DNA of 52,653 nucleotides, from NCBI GenBank assembly GCA_947854175.1, contig CANTYJ010000041.1, forward strand, positions 1 to 52,653, read 5' to 3'. Positions 27,387 through 35,994 of this stretch are shown piece by piece; position 1 is the stretch's first letter, and each line of letters opens with the position of its first letter. The position numbers and the translations under genes are program-made. The notes under the pieces are model-generated. The model made no database searches. It was given only the letters and a program-made list of their open reading frames with translations, and was not told where the DNA came from. This DNA comes from an uncultured Turicimonas sp. GTDB lineage: Bacteria; Pseudomonadota; Gammaproteobacteria; Burkholderiales; Burkholderiaceae_F.

Positions 27387-27821
27387 ATGGAATTCATTAC
27401 AGACAACATTCTTCTGATTTTTTGCTTGATTGGTTCCGGCATTCTGCTGGCTTTTCCACAGCTGGCCAAAGGAAAAAATGCGGGTCTTAGTCCGGCAGAA
27501 ACCGTCATCAAAGTCAATGATAAAAATGCACAATTAGTTGACGTGCGTACACCAAAAGAATTTGCAACCGGAAATCTAGCCGGTTCGGTCAACATCCCTA
27601 CCGAGGACCTGATTTCTAAGCTTTCCTCGCTGGATAAAAACAGACCGGTTATTTTGGTTTGCCAAAACGGACGACGTGCAGCTCAGGCTTTGAAGACCTT
27701 AAAAGGAAAGGGATTCAGTGAGATCTACACACTTGAAGGCGGTATTGTAGCCTGGCAAGCAGCCAAACTTCCGCTCTCGAATCTCTCCATCAATAACAAA
27801 AAGACAAAACGCAAGCACTAA
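27387..27821 (+). CDS. membrane-anchored rhodanese-like protein
   Basis: 144 residues. An N-terminal transmembrane helix (about 5-25) is followed by one rhodanese domain: LVDVRTPKEFATGNLAGSVNIP and the active-site loop CQNGRRA with the catalytic Cys near residue 93. It probably transfers sulfur or handles persulfide at the inner face of the membrane. It sits 31 bases before secB; in many Betaproteobacteria a glutaredoxin gene lies between the two, but not here. Confidence 0.88.
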   Translation: MEFITDNILLIFCLIGSGILLAFPQLAKGKNAGLSPAETVIKVNDKNAQLVDVRTPKEFATGNLAGSVNIPTEDLISKLSSLDKNRPVILVCQNGRRAAQALKTLKGKGFSEIYTLEGGIVAWQAAKLPLSNLSINNKKTKRKH

Positions 27822-27852
27822 TTTGTCTTTCATCTTTAGTAAAGGAAATTAA

Positions 27853-28389
27853 ATGGCAGAAAACGCAAATACAGCACCGGAAGCAACCGCTGAAGATCAG
27901 GCTCCTCAGTTTGCAATTCAACGCATCTATCTCAAAGATGCCTCTCTTGAAATGCCCCATGCTCCGGACATTTTCCTTCTTCAGGAAGCTCCCGAGATCA
28001 ACATTCAGGTCGATGTAGAACAGTCCAGACTTCACGGTGGTGAAGACCTCTTTGAAGTTGTTGTCAGAGGCACTGTTACTGCCAAGAGCAAAGTCAACGG
28101 TCAGGAACAGACCGTATTTCTTGTTGAATGCAAGCAAGCCGGTATTTTCTATATCCACAACATTCCGCAGGAACACCTTCCGATGGTTTTAGGAATCACC
28201 TGCCCGGCTGCTGTTTATCCCTATCTCCGTTCGAACATTTCCGACCTGTTAGTACGTGCCGGTATGCCTCCGGTTTACCTCGGTGAAATTGACTTCCAGG
28301 CAATGTTTGCACAGCGTATGCAGGAAGAAGCTGAAAAAGCTCAGCAGACTCATGGCAACAACGCAGCCGGAACAGATACAGCACAGTAA
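27853..28389 (+). CDS. secB: protein-export chaperone SecB
   Basis: 178 residues. The SecB core is clear: FAIQRIYLKDASLEMPHAP near residues 22-40, CKQAGIFYIHNIP near 93-105, and CPAAVYPYLRSNISDLLVRAG near 117-137. The C-terminal tail (about 160-178) is Gln/Ala/Asn-rich and acidic. SecB holds preproteins unfolded and delivers them to SecA. Its GGAAATTAA leader gives a reasonable ribosome-binding site. A terminator follows. Confidence 0.95.
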   Translation: MAENANTAPEATAEDQAPQFAIQRIYLKDASLEMPHAPDIFLLQEAPEINIQVDVEQSRLHGGEDLFEVVVRGTVTAKSKVNGQEQTVFLVECKQAGIFYIHNIPQEHLPMVLGITCPAAVYPYLRSNISDLLVRAGMPPVYLGEIDFQAMFAQRMQEEAEKAQQTHGNNAAGTDTAQ

Positions 28390-28406
28390 TTCACTTCTAT
28401 CCGTTT

Positions 28407-28443
28407 AAGCCTCACTTTAAGTCTTCTTGGTGAGGCTTTTTTG
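28407..28443 (+). terminator. secB terminator
   Basis: A 9-bp perfect stem (AAGCCTCAC/GTGAGGCTT) with a 14-base loop is followed by TTTT. Confidence 0.85.
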
Positions 28444-29001
28444 CCAAAGAGGTCATAAAGCATTAAGCGATTTAACAAGATATTGTTCAATTGCCTGCAG
28501 AGCCTAACAAGATAATAAATCAATGCACTGATAACGAAAGACGGTAGATACAACTAGAGAACGTACTTTACTTTGAAATTAATTTAACCTATGGTAATGC
28601 AGAGGTTAATCGTAAACAACCCAAATCTCTTGAGCTCGAAAAACGTTGTCTAAGGAACTACTCGTGGCTGAGACTTAGACAATCTTCAATGTGCTCAGGC
28701 TGAAAATTAATCCAAGTCAGCATAATAATATTATGCGAACTAAAAACCGGACACGACGAACACCGCAACCATAATTTTCTACTACATATAGACTAAAGAA
28801 TTAGATATTCGCCGTCGAGCCCTCAAAATACTCTCAATAGGAATTTGATCGCTGCCATATGGCTGAGATAACAAACGACATAGATTTTAAATGTTTGTAA
28901 AAAGGTGAAACCCACAACTCATAACAGGAAATTACCCAGCTAATAAATAGAAAAGCTTCGTATACTGAGTTCATCTTAATTAGATTGATGGGAGATTAAA
29001 A
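28444..29001. other. gene-free AT-rich region
   Basis: About 560 bases with no supported gene on either strand and stops scattered in every frame. The downstream end must contain the promoter of the BOF gene: TATACT at 28961-28966 is a good -10 but no matching -35 is visible. I see no protein remnant or tRNA. Confidence 0.4.
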
Positions 29002-29355
29002 ATGTTTTCTAAAACAGTATTAGCAACTCTGATTGCAGGTTCTTTCGCTTTTGGTTTACCCGTTGCACAGGCTCAATTTACAGGAGGTACAAACATTACT
29101 CCTGTTGAGAAAGTTCTTTCTCAAGGCAAAGATGACCAATACGTCGCAGTAGAAGGCTTTATTGTTCAGAAGATTGGTCATAAAGACTATATCTTTAAAG
29201 ACAAGACAGGCGAAATTCGTGTTGAAATCAAAGACAGAGTCTTTGCAAATCAACAAGTTTCACCGAAAACTAAAGTTATGTTGGAGGGTGAAGTCGATAA
29301 AGACTGGACCGGTCCAATGGAAATCGATGTCAAGAGACTCACTGTTGTTAAGTAA
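29002..29355 (+). CDS. YgiW/YdeI-family (BOF) periplasmic OB-fold protein
   Basis: 117 residues. A signal peptide (about 1-24, cleavage after AQA) precedes a single OB-fold domain with VEGFIVQKIGHKDYIFKDKT and IRVEIKDRVF, characteristic of the BOF family. Members are linked to stress tolerance in enterobacteria; the ligand is unknown. Shine-Dalgarno GGGAG eight bases before the ATG. Single-gene unit with a hairpin at 29389-29423. Confidence 0.87.
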   Translation: MFSKTVLATLIAGSFAFGLPVAQAQFTGGTNITPVEKVLSQGKDDQYVAVEGFIVQKIGHKDYIFKDKTGEIRVEIKDRVFANQQVSPKTKVMLEGEVDKDWTGPMEIDVKRLTVVK

Positions 29356-29388
29356 TTAGTTCTTAACATTCACAAAAACCACTCTTAT

Positions 29389-29427
29389 ATTGGTGAACCT
29401 CTCACTCTGAAAGGTTTACCAATTTCC
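29389..29427 (+). terminator. possible terminator of the BOF gene
   Basis: A 12-bp stem (29389-29400 with 29412-29423, one G-T pair) with an 11-base loop is followed by only a short T tract. Confidence 0.5.
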
Positions 29428-29937
29428 GATCAGCTGAACCATTCCACAAGGCTAGACATAAAAATTATTTAATTGTAGTCAGCAATTTTTTAAAACCTTA
29501 TCTAAAACGAAGGAGTTTTCCATATCACGTTTAACTGAAATGGACTCTTCTCCGGTTAATTCAATTTCCTGTGTTGAAGCACTCGTAATTGGTGAAAAGC
29601 TCGTCTTAGTAAGGACTTCTCTATTTTTAATGCAATCTGCATTTTCACACTGGATACGCTCTCGATTGAAATCGACACCAAGTGATTGTGCAAATCATTT
29701 CTTACAGCTCAATGCCGTCAAATGGTTCGAACAATACAGTTTTCATCTAAACCGAGCCATTTCTTGAAAGGTTTTGAAAAACATTTTCTAATAAATTTAA
29801 CAAGTTAGATGAGATTTCCATTTTTCAAGCCAATACAACGCCACCATGTCCTAAATTAGAAGTAAATATGAACGTCGATTTATTTTTCCATTTAAAATTT
29901 TTTCTTTAGAAAAAAAATAGAAAAAGTTAACTAGGAT
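29428..29937. other. gene-poor region upstream of the LOG gene
   Basis: About 510 bases. The only open frame of note (29540-29767, 75 codons) has no ribosome-binding site and no recognisable motif, so I do not call it. The last 60 bases are very AT-rich and may hold the promoter of the next gene. Confidence 0.4.
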
Positions 29938-30486
29938 ATGAATAAAACCGTTTGTGTATTTTGCGGCTCGCGTCTTGGAGCCGACCCAAAATTTGAACAG
30001 CTAGCCGAAGAGATGGGAACGGCCATAGGAAAAAATGGCTTAAATATGGTCTTCGGCGGAGGCGGAACCGGACTTATGGGAACCGTCTCTCAAGCAGCAA
30101 TTAAAGCAGGGGCCAGAGTCACAGGAATTATTCCTGAACTTTTGATGCACACCGAAAGACCGGAGCTCAATCTCACCAAGCTCATTATTGTGCCGGATAT
30201 GCCGACTAGAAAAGCTCTCATGGAAGAAAAAGCTGACTACTTCGTAATTCTTCCTGGCGGGATTGGGACGTTGGAAGAAGCTTTTGAAGTTATGACTTGC
30301 AACTGGTTGAATATTTTTGATAAGCCGGTTGGCTTCCTCAATGTCAACCACTACTATGATCCGTTATTCAAATTTCTAGAAAATGCCCAAGCACAAGGCT
30401 TTGTGTCTGAAAAAGCCGGTTATTTGTGGACTCACTCAGAGGATCCCGAAGAGCTTCTTTCCAAACTGATGGAGCAGAAAAAGTAA
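29938..30486 (+). CDS. LOG-family (lysine decarboxylase-like, TIGR00730) protein
   Basis: 182 residues. The Rossmann-like fold shows CVFCGS at the N-terminus, GGGGTGLMG (about 39-47) and the catalytic PGGIGTLEE (about 105-113) with its upstream Arg (TRKALM). The family cleaves nucleoside 5'-monophosphates to base plus ribose 5-phosphate (cytokinin-activating activity in plants and some bacteria). The natural substrate here is unknown. It is a single-gene unit. Confidence 0.9.
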   Translation: MNKTVCVFCGSRLGADPKFEQLAEEMGTAIGKNGLNMVFGGGGTGLMGTVSQAAIKAGARVTGIIPELLMHTERPELNLTKLIIVPDMPTRKALMEEKADYFVILPGGIGTLEEAFEVMTCNWLNIFDKPVGFLNVNHYYDPLFKFLENAQAQGFVSEKAGYLWTHSEDPEELLSKLMEQKK

Positions 30487-30501
30487 GAAATACTGTCTTC
30501 T

Positions 30502-30553
30502 TTGACGCTTTGCTCTTATGTTAGAGCCAGATTCAGGCAAGGCAAAGCGTCAA
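30502..30553. terminator. long-loop inverted repeat between convergent genes
   Basis: A perfect 12-bp inverted repeat (TTGACGCTTTGC with GCAAAGCGTCAA) encloses a 28-base loop between the LOG gene and trmL. It is a plausible bidirectional terminator, although the T tracts are short. Confidence 0.5.
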
Positions 30554-30573
30554 TTTCATTGTTAGCAAAGACC

Positions 30574-31044
30574 TTAAACACCGCCTTCAAACCCGTTTTG
30601 GCGCCACGCCTCATAGACCGTAATTGCTGCAGAATTGGACAAATTAAGAGAACGGTTCTCCGGCATCATCGGTAGCCTGACACAGTGCTTGGGATCAAAA
30701 AAGTCTCTCACGGCCTGCGGCAATCCGTGTCCCTCCGATCCAAAGACAAACCAGTCTCCCGGCTGAAACTTAACGTCTTGGACAAGCTGTTTAGCCTTGG
30801 TTGTCATTGCAAACATTCTTTCTCTATCCGGTTTAATCTGTTCTAAAAAGTCGTTATAACTCGGATAGATCTTGACTTCCGCATACTCCCGATAGTCAAG
30901 CCCGGCTCTTCTCATATGTTTATCCTCTAGAGAAAAACCTAACGGCTCGATTAAATGTAATGTGCATCCGGTGTTAGAACATAAGCGAATAATGTTTCCG
31001 GTATTTGGAGGTATTTCCGGATGAACCAAGACGATATTAAACAT
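30574..31044 (-). CDS. trmL: tRNA (cytidine(34)-2'-O)-methyltransferase TrmL
   Basis: 156 residues of a SPOUT methyltransferase: LVHPEIPPNTGNIIRLCSNTG at the N-terminus, FGSEGHGLP (about 100-108) and MPENRSLNLSNSAAI (about 126-140), the knot motif. It methylates the wobble base of leucine tRNAs. It overlaps rpoH by 8 bases and is the last gene of the ftsY operon. Confidence 0.94.
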   Translation of the reverse strand: MFNIVLVHPEIPPNTGNIIRLCSNTGCTLHLIEPLGFSLEDKHMRRAGLDYREYAEVKIYPSYNDFLEQIKPDRERMFAMTTKAKQLVQDVKFQPGDWFVFGSEGHGLPQAVRDFFDPKHCVRLPMMPENRSLNLSNSAAITVYEAWRQNGFEGGV

Positions 31045-31960
31045 AGTCCTTATCTTTTTCTAATAACTTTTTCAGCTCTTGAAGAGCTTTCTTTTCTATT
31101 TGACGAACACGTTCTTTACTGATCCCCAATTCCTGAGACAAATCTTCCAGAGTGGCTCCCTTGTTCTCGGATGAGTCATCATATAACCATCGTGCTTCAA
31201 TAATTCTTCTGCTACGCGGATCGAGCTTTTCTATTGCCTTCGGTAAATCCTTATCTAAGGTCTTGTCATAGTTTGCCTGCTCAAAGTTTTCCTCCGGGGT
31301 GTTTCCTTCGGATGCAAGCCAATCTTCCGGTGCATATTGCTCGTCATCCTGACCTCCCGGCTCATCAAGCGCAACATCATGTCCAAGCAGTCGCATTTCC
31401 ATTTCTTTGACATCTTTCGGTCTTACCTCAAGTTCTTGAGCAATTTTTTCAGTTTGCTCCGGAGTCAAAGACTCTTCGCCTTCTTTCATACTGCGCAAGT
31501 TAAAAAATAGTTTTCTTTGAGCCTTGGTTGTCGCAACTTTTACCAGTTTCCAGTTCTTGATAACATATTCTTGAATTTCAGCTCTGATCCATGTCATGGC
31601 AAACGTGACCAGCCGAACTCCTCTATCCGGATCAAATCTTTTAACAGCTTTCATTAAGCCGATGTTTCCTTCCTGGATCATGTCAGGAAATGGCAATCCA
31701 TAACCCATGTATTGGCGGGCAATGGATATAACTAGCCGCAAATGGGACGTCACAAGCTGACTGGCAGCTTCCATATCACCTTCATCACGGAGCTTGATAG
31801 CTAGCTCACGCTCTTTTTCCGGAGTTAATACAGGTACTGCATTTGCTGCTCTTATATAGTCTTCGATACTCCCGGTCGTCGGCCCTCTCAGAGCCAGAGG
31901 AGTCGGTTTGTACGGAGCAAGCTGAGTACCCGGCACTTTTTTTTCTTTTGTTTCTCTCAT
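31037..31960 (-). CDS. rpoH: heat-shock sigma factor RpoH (sigma-32)
   Basis: 307 residues. Region 2 contains HLRLVISIARQYMGYGLPFPD and GLMKAVKRFDP; the RpoH-specific box QRKLFFNLR is present after region 2.4; region 4.2 ends with LGISKERVRQIEKKALQELK. It directs RNA polymerase to heat-shock promoters. It is encoded downstream of ftsX as in most Proteobacteria, although the conserved pair here is followed by trmL. Confidence 0.96.
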   Translation of the reverse strand: MRETKEKKVPGTQLAPYKPTPLALRGPTTGSIEDYIRAANAVPVLTPEKERELAIKLRDEGDMEAASQLVTSHLRLVISIARQYMGYGLPFPDMIQEGNIGLMKAVKRFDPDRGVRLVTFAMTWIRAEIQEYVIKNWKLVKVATTKAQRKLFFNLRSMKEGEESLTPEQTEKIAQELEVRPKDVKEMEMRLLGHDVALDEPGGQDDEQYAPEDWLASEGNTPEENFEQANYDKTLDKDLPKAIEKLDPRSRRIIEARWLYDDSSENKGATLEDLSQELGISKERVRQIEKKALQELKKLLEKDKDYV

Positions 31961-32017
31961 CAGGGCTATTTTAACCTACCGTTTTTCTTTGTTTCTTTTT
32001 GACTTTTTGCAAAGGTT

Positions 32018-32875
32018 TTAGAAGGTTAAAGGTTTTGTCCTTCCCGCGGTTATATAGGCGCAAATAGCGGCGTACATACTTAAGAAAACCGCAAGCAATA
32101 TACAAATGAGAACATTGGTTCCTGCCTCCGGTAAGAGCTTAATTTCAAAAGCTTCTTCTAGAAACGGAACACTTTCATAAGTAGTTAAAAAGAACAAAAT
32201 TGCACCAAACAGACTACTGATCAGTGTAACTAAAACTGATATTTCGATTAAAGGTCCCCGCACAACCCAAGAGCCTCCTCCCAACATCAACAGCAGTCCC
32301 TGTTCCTGTTTCAACGGATAATTTAGTCTTGTAATACAAATAACGAAAATCAAAGCCACCAAAATGAGTGGAGGAATACCAAAAACCGCTACACCGAGAG
32401 CCAAGGCCTCCCGTAAGGTATAACGTTTCTTTATCCACTCTAAGTTAGCGCTTACCAAAGAGACTTCTTTAATCTCTTCGACAGCGCTGACCATTTTTTC
32501 GATTGATGCAAAAGGCGTTGAAATAGGGAACTCGATAGCAAATATTTCCGGGACCTTTCCATTTTTTTCTACCAGTTTGAGAATGTCTTCTTTTAGCAAG
32601 TCTTTTGCCGAGACACTGGTAATTGTTGCGCCGGGGGCCAAAAGTTGAAGCCGGCTGTCGAGAATTTTCAACATTTGTTTTGTATTGCTTCCCGGTTCCA
32701 TAAACACCGAGATTTCATCACCGGACATTGAACGATGGCTTTGATAAAAAGATATAAATCCCAAAGTCATCTGACAAAGAAGACAGAACGCCAATGAGAA
32801 TAAACAAACTACAAACCAGCATGACTTTAAATTACTTGAAAGGGATCTTTTAGCTCTTATGTTGACTGTGATCAT
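32018..32875 (-). CDS. ftsX: cell-division protein FtsX
   Basis: 285 residues. One transmembrane helix (about 18-43) is followed by a periplasmic domain (about 45-160) and three further helices (about 165-190, 210-235, 258-280), the FtsX topology. FtsX signals from the divisome to periplasmic amidase activators such as EnvC; an EnvC-like protein is encoded at 24960-26330. Its start overlaps the last base of ftsE. The sequence is divergent, so identification relies on topology and gene order as much as motifs. Confidence 0.85.
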   Translation of the reverse strand: MITVNIRAKRSLSSNLKSCWFVVCLFSLAFCLLCQMTLGFISFYQSHRSMSGDEISVFMEPGSNTKQMLKILDSRLQLLAPGATITSVSAKDLLKEDILKLVEKNGKVPEIFAIEFPISTPFASIEKMVSAVEEIKEVSLVSANLEWIKKRYTLREALALGVAVFGIPPLILVALIFVICITRLNYPLKQEQGLLLMLGGGSWVVRGPLIEISVLVTLISSLFGAILFFLTTYESVPFLEEAFEIKLLPEAGTNVLICILLAVFLSMYAAICAYITAGRTKPLTF

Positions 32876-33531
32876 CAGAACACTCCCAGATCGACTTTTT
32901 TCAGAGATTTAATTTGAAACGGAAGAGGAATGCTGGAGGTCATTACCACCGAATATCCTATCTTAGCTAGCTTCGTACATAGATATAAAAACTGCTCTTG
33001 AGAAGTCTCATCTAAACTTTCAAGCGGATTATCTGCAAGGATCATTTGAGGTCTTCCTACCAATGCCCTTGCGATTAATACGCGTTTTCTCATTCCCTCT
33101 GATAGATCTTCAACTTTATCGTCGATGTAACGAGAAAGACCGCACAACTCTGCGCTTTCTTTTGAATTTTCAAAAGCTTCTTTCGCTTTAATTCCTAAAA
33201 TCTGCGCTGAAAGGCGTAGATTTTCCAGGACGGTGTAGCCGTCAAATAAAGTTGAACATGAAGGAATTAAACCAAGCGAGCGCCTCCAAATCAGCCGTTC
33301 AGAAGCTGTCATCACTGCGACATCACGCCCTCTTATCAACACCTCCCCTATCGTGGGACGGTGCAAACCCGCGATAAAATTTAACAGGGATGTTTTACCG
33401 GAACCGTTGGGACCTTCAAGCAGAACAAAATCAGATTCACTGACAGAAAAAGAGAGGAACTTATCGCTTCTTTGTCCATCGACGTGATAAGGAACGCCTG
33501 AAATTTCTACCAAAGGTCTGTTTAACGTCAT
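32875..33531 (-). CDS. ftsE: FtsE-position ABC ATPase with degenerate catalytic motifs
   Basis: 218 residues. Walker A is intact (GPNGSGKTS, 40-48). The signature reads LSEGM (143-147) instead of LSGGE/Q. The Q-loop Gln is Ser91, the Walker B catalytic Glu is Asn168 (ILADNP where FtsE has LLADEP) and the switch His is Ser200. ATP may bind but hydrolysis looks impaired. Position between ppx and ftsX, with overlaps on both sides, supports FtsE. The Walker A context also recalls heme-exporter ATPases, but no ccm genes are nearby. Confidence 0.75.
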   Translation of the reverse strand: MTLNRPLVEISGVPYHVDGQRSDKFLSFSVSESDFVLLEGPNGSGKTSLLNFIAGLHRPTIGEVLIRGRDVAVMTASERLIWRRSLGLIPSCSTLFDGYTVLENLRLSAQILGIKAKEAFENSKESAELCGLSRYIDDKVEDLSEGMRKRVLIARALVGRPQMILADNPLESLDETSQEQFLYLCTKLAKIGYSVVMTSSIPLPFQIKSLKKVDLGVF

Positions 33532-34991
33532 CTTGAATAAATATCAAACTTAAATCCAACTCTCCCCCAGATATCTTTTTCCTGCCCGAGCATGAATGCC
33601 GTCAAAGGATGTTCTTGAAGCCAACCTTTGGGGATACTCATTGTGAAACCACCGGGCATGCCAATTAACTGTATCGAAGGCAACTCGATATCATATTTAG
33701 CATGGCAAAGAATCGTAGCCAATCTCAATGAGAATATTTTCTCAGTTGCGGACCTATTATTCAGCAAGGGGGCAACCTTCTTGATATTACCACGGTGCGC
33801 CAGAACAATTTGAGCTAAGTGCTCCTGTTCAGACCGAGAAAAACCCGATATATCACTGTTTCTGATTAAGTATTCACTATGTTTATGGTAATCACTGCGA
33901 GACAACGATAATCCGATTTCATGCAATTTAGCGGCCCATTCAAGTTCTTTAATGTCTTCCGAGGAAGCGGTCGGATCCAATTTCTTGAAAAGTTCAACGG
34001 CAATCTTTGCTACGCGATTAGCCTGTTCCTTGTCTACGTGCATTCTTTCAGCTAATGACTCAATAGAACTATCCCGCGGATCTTCTTTTAATTTTCTACC
34101 AATCATGTCGTAGAGTATTCCGTACCTGAGCGCTCCGCCGGCCGGTTTCATACTCTTAATCTTAAACTTATTGAATACTGCAGAGAGCACCGCCACTCCA
34201 CCGGCCAACACCTCACGCCGGTCATCTTTCATTCCCATGAAGTTAAACTTCGAAGTATTGCCCAAATCAACAATTTTCTCTTTGAGCTTTTCAAGAGCTT
34301 GTGCAGTGATGGTTCCATCGGTCCACCCCTCATCGTGGAGGATTACCGAGACTGCAGAAGCTGTTCCGGAAGAACCGTAAGTCTCCTCCCAACCGCATCT
34401 AAGGAATTTGGCATAACTACTGTCAAATTCTGCTTCAGCTGCCAACTGAGCCTTTAACATGGTAAGCGGAGAGATATCACCGCCCTTAAAAAAACGTACA
34501 GAAGTATTGACACAACCGACATGAAAAGATTCTCCCTCCAGCACTTCTCTGTTGTGGCCGATAACGCATTCGGTTGACGCCCCTCCGATATCGATAATTA
34601 ATCGCTTTTTCGATGATGCCGGCAGAGCGAAGCTACAGCCTTCAAACACAAGGCGGGCTTCTTCTTTACCTCTTAAAATTTCGATCCGGCAACCCAATAC
34701 TTTTTCAGCTTTTTCTATAAATTCCTTCGAATTCTTAGCACTTCTCAAAGTCTGTGTCCCGACCGCCCGAACGTGGGAGCGGGGGAAATTAACTATTTTC
34801 TCAGCAATTCTTGCCAATGCTATTAGAGCCCGGGCCTGAGCAGCTTCGGTCAAATTTCCTTCGGCATCGATACCTCCGGCCAGTCTCACAGTTTCTTTCC
34901 AGCTACCTTCGCTGATGATCACTTCTTTTTCTACTCTGGCAATTTCCAGTCTGAAACTGTTCGAGCCTAAATCGATTGCGGCTAATCGCAT
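33528..34991 (-). CDS. Ppx/GppA-family exopolyphosphatase
   Basis: 487 residues. The ASKHA phosphatase fold is shown by AAIDLGSNSFRLEIARV at the N-terminus and LIIDIGGASTECVIG (about 133-147), with an HD-type C-terminal domain containing AAKLHEIGLSLS and YHKHSEYLI. It degrades polyphosphate or pppGpp. It lies between ftsY (13-base gap) and ftsE (4-base overlap), interrupting the usual ftsY-ftsE-ftsX order. Confidence 0.9.
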   Translation of the reverse strand: MRLAAIDLGSNSFRLEIARVEKEVIISEGSWKETVRLAGGIDAEGNLTEAAQARALIALARIAEKIVNFPRSHVRAVGTQTLRSAKNSKEFIEKAEKVLGCRIEILRGKEEARLVFEGCSFALPASSKKRLIIDIGGASTECVIGHNREVLEGESFHVGCVNTSVRFFKGGDISPLTMLKAQLAAEAEFDSSYAKFLRCGWEETYGSSGTASAVSVILHDEGWTDGTITAQALEKLKEKIVDLGNTSKFNFMGMKDDRREVLAGGVAVLSAVFNKFKIKSMKPAGGALRYGILYDMIGRKLKEDPRDSSIESLAERMHVDKEQANRVAKIAVELFKKLDPTASSEDIKELEWAAKLHEIGLSLSRSDYHKHSEYLIRNSDISGFSRSEQEHLAQIVLAHRGNIKKVAPLLNNRSATEKIFSLRLATILCHAKYDIELPSIQLIGMPGGFTMSIPKGWLQEHPLTAFMLGQEKDIWGRVGFKFDIYSR

Positions 34992-35004
34992 TTCTTTCCC
35001 TTTT

Positions 35005-35934
35005 TTAGTTTTCGATTCCCACTAAAGCATTGGCAAACTCTCTGGCATTGAATGTCTGAAGATCGTCAATTTTTTCACCGACTCCAATAAAGTAAATTGG
35101 GAGAGGATCTTCTCTCATTGCTGCTAAGGCGAGGAGCACGCCTCCCTTGGCTGTTCCATCGAGTTTGGTAATAATTAATCCGGTCAGCTGTGCAACTTCA
35201 TCAAAACTCTTAACTTGCATTAATGCATTTTGTCCATTTGTTCCATCAAGCACTAAGATGACCTCATGAGGGGCTCCTTCCAAGGCTTTACCCTGGACTT
35301 TCCTGATCCTTGCGAGTTCATTCATTAAATTGGACTGAGTTGGGAGGCGTCCTGCAGTATCGACCATCACAACATCTGTGCCTCTCCTTTTCCCGGAGCA
35401 AATTGCATCAAAAGCAACGGAGGCAGGATCACCCTTTTCCTGGGCTATCACTTCGATTTTATTGCGTTCTCCCCAGATTTCGAGCTGTTCTCTTGCAGCA
35501 GCTCTGAAAGTATCTCCCGCGGCCAGAAGGACCGATTTATTTTCATTGGCAAAATACTTGGCTAACTTTCCGATACTGGTCGTTTTTCCTGCGCCATTGA
35601 CTCCACACATCATCCAGACTGCCGGATGGTGAGACTCTAAGTCGGGCTTTTTCTCACAAGGCTTTAAGCGAGTTTCAATTACATCCCGTAGAGCCTCTTT
35701 AACTTGATCCTGATTTTTCAGACCTTTAAGCTTTATCTGATCTTTTAATTCTTCAATGATTTTGGCACTTGTTTCAACTCCAACATCTGACGATATAAGC
35801 TGAAACTCAAGCTCTTCCATAAAATCGTCATCAATAACGCCACCGGAGAAAATACCGATAATATTGACACGGCTCTTTGAAAGTCCGTTCTTAAGTCTTG
35901 CAAACCAACCCGTTTTTTCTTTTTTTGTATCCAT
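35005..35934 (-). CDS. ftsY: signal recognition particle receptor FtsY
   Basis: 309 residues with a short acidic-poor N-terminal A region, then the NG domain: GVNGAGKTTSIGKLAKYF (about 110-127), DTFRAAAREQLEIW, DTAGRLPTQSNLMNEL and TKLDGTAKGG. It receives SRP-ribosome complexes at the inner membrane for co-translational insertion. It is the first gene of the operon ftsY-ppx-ftsE-ftsX-rpoH-trmL and is divergent from rsmD with a 60-base gap. Confidence 0.95.
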   Translation of the reverse strand: MDTKKEKTGWFARLKNGLSKSRVNIIGIFSGGVIDDDFMEELEFQLISSDVGVETSAKIIEELKDQIKLKGLKNQDQVKEALRDVIETRLKPCEKKPDLESHHPAVWMMCGVNGAGKTTSIGKLAKYFANENKSVLLAAGDTFRAAAREQLEIWGERNKIEVIAQEKGDPASVAFDAICSGKRRGTDVVMVDTAGRLPTQSNLMNELARIRKVQGKALEGAPHEVILVLDGTNGQNALMQVKSFDEVAQLTGLIITKLDGTAKGGVLLALAAMREDPLPIYFIGVGEKIDDLQTFNAREFANALVGIEN

Positions 35935-35994
35935 AAACTGTCATTATCAATTAAAGTTCAATTTGAACTAATAACTTCAAAGTTTACACATCAG

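Noticed and set aside
29540-29767. 75-codon frame
   Set aside because: No ribosome-binding site, no motif and no neighbour support.
32875-33531. Heme-exporter ATPase CcmA instead of FtsE
   Set aside because: The Walker A context is similar, but gene order and the FtsX partner point to FtsE and no ccm genes are nearby.
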